42,681 nt of DNA from Polysphondylium violaceum (taxonomy: Eukaryota; Evosea; Eumycetozoa; Dictyosteliales; Dictyosteliaceae), in NCBI GenBank assembly GCA_000277445.1, contig AJWJ01000167.1, positions 1 to 42,681 on the forward strand. The letters are read 5' to 3'. A program made the translations under genes and the position numbers. The notes beneath the pieces were generated by a model. The model did not search any database. It was not told where the DNA came from and worked only from the letters and a program-made list of their open reading frames with translations. Below, in pieces: positions 41,978-42,681 of this stretch (the stretch's first letter is position 1; each line of letters starts with the position of its first letter).

Positions 41978-42681
41978 TCTTAATCCATTGGATTTAAAAC
42001 AAATCTTGGTTTGAGGTTATGTTAGTAAGGGAGGGCTCCTGGGAGACAATATAAAACATACCAATAGGGAGGATTTAAGATTTTTTCTAAAATAGGGATA
42101 AAGGTTACCTCCACTGCTACATACGTTCCACACATGGCTATCTTGATTTATGACCATAAATCCTATCTTTGAGTGTTCATGATTTGAATTACCTTTCCAT
42201 AAGAATCTGCTTCCATAGATATCTATTTTAAAGATGGGGGACTTTACATGGTCTTTTACCCACCAAGCTTCTATATTTGAACTTGTCCATGTTGAGATTG
42301 CAAAATTTCATATCTTTTCTTGACAAATAGAGTGGTAGATCTCTATCAACGGCCGTTAAACTTCTCCAATTATCATATTGATTGGAGACGGCATTGTTGA
42401 TTCTCATGTAGTATTGATAATTACCAACTTTAATTTGTTTATCTGAAAAAGTGGTTGCTATCCTACCGTCTGGTCTTGATTTGAACTTGGCATCTCTTGG
42501 TCTGGATATGATACATGACTATACTCTGTTTGACCATCTGTTTCAATAAAAGAGGTTGTATCCATTTTATTGAATTTTCCGGCATAGAGACCAATAACAA
42601 CATTAGGGAACCAATGTTATCACCATCTCATAAACAATGAATAAAAAAAAAACCAAAGTAGACAATAATTTTTATCTGAAC
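41978..42681 (-). other. partial, unresolved coding region at the right edge
   Basis: The minus strand has several protein-like open stretches, in more than one frame, with coding-like base composition up to the window edge. A good GTATGT splice donor candidate lies near 42057-42062 and an open frame runs into the exon beginning at 41977. I do not recognise the protein. It may be a multi-exon gene joining the exon at 41568-41977, or a broken gene; with the sequence cut by the window I leave its frames and status unresolved. Confidence 0.4.

Overview
The window reads as nuclear DNA of a social amoeba (dictyostelid). Intergenic DNA and introns are very AT-rich with long A/T homopolymers. Introns are short (57 to about 100 nt) and mostly open with GTAAGT or GTATGT. 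Proteins carry poly-N, Q, S and T runs, and genes are densely packed. Coding DNA is richer in G+C than I would expect for Dictyostelium discoideum, which suggests a group 1 or 2 species (Cavenderia- or Heterostelium-like); the species call is inference.

Layout, left to right: a partial exon (minus) at the edge; tRNA-Lys(UUU) (minus); an eEF1A-lysine-methyltransferase-4-like gene (+); a RhoGAP gene (minus); a 1.9 kb gap with G-box-like motifs and a possible structured RNA; an FNIP/LRR-type repeat gene (+); site-1 protease MBTPS1 (minus); a DeSI/PPPDE peptidase (minus); ESCRT-II subunit VPS36 (+, five exons); a four-TM protein (minus) whose start codon appears split by an intron; a C2-RasGAP gene (+); a type I surface protein (+); dyskerin/CBF5 (+); a Cys-rich type I membrane protein (minus); a two-pass membrane protein resembling BK-channel beta subunits (+); a Ste20-family kinase (+); a small unknown gene (minus); a 2 kb gap; ATG1 (+); a gap with unresolved coding-like islands; a 99-aa unknown gene (minus); SEC23 (minus); a TMEM50/UPF0220 protein (+); a conserved WYFHR-motif protein with distant resemblance to alkyladenine glycosylase (minus); an eIF4E-2/4EHP-class cap-binding protein with a long putative N-terminal extension (minus); and a partial, unresolved coding region at the right edge.

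Most genes are housekeeping or signalling genes and do not form an operon-like system. Several serve membrane traffic or degradation (SEC23, VPS36, ATG1, MBTPS1), but nothing suggests they are co-regulated. Exon models were built by hand from the sequence using splice consensus, reading phase and protein-family continuity. I saw no transposon, LTR element, CRISPR array or rRNA. The least ordinary items are the split start codon, the possible 4EHP fusion, the glycosylase-like protein, the frame break in the RhoGAP gene, coding-like islands around ATG1, and recurrent GGCC islets and G-box-like motifs in promoters.
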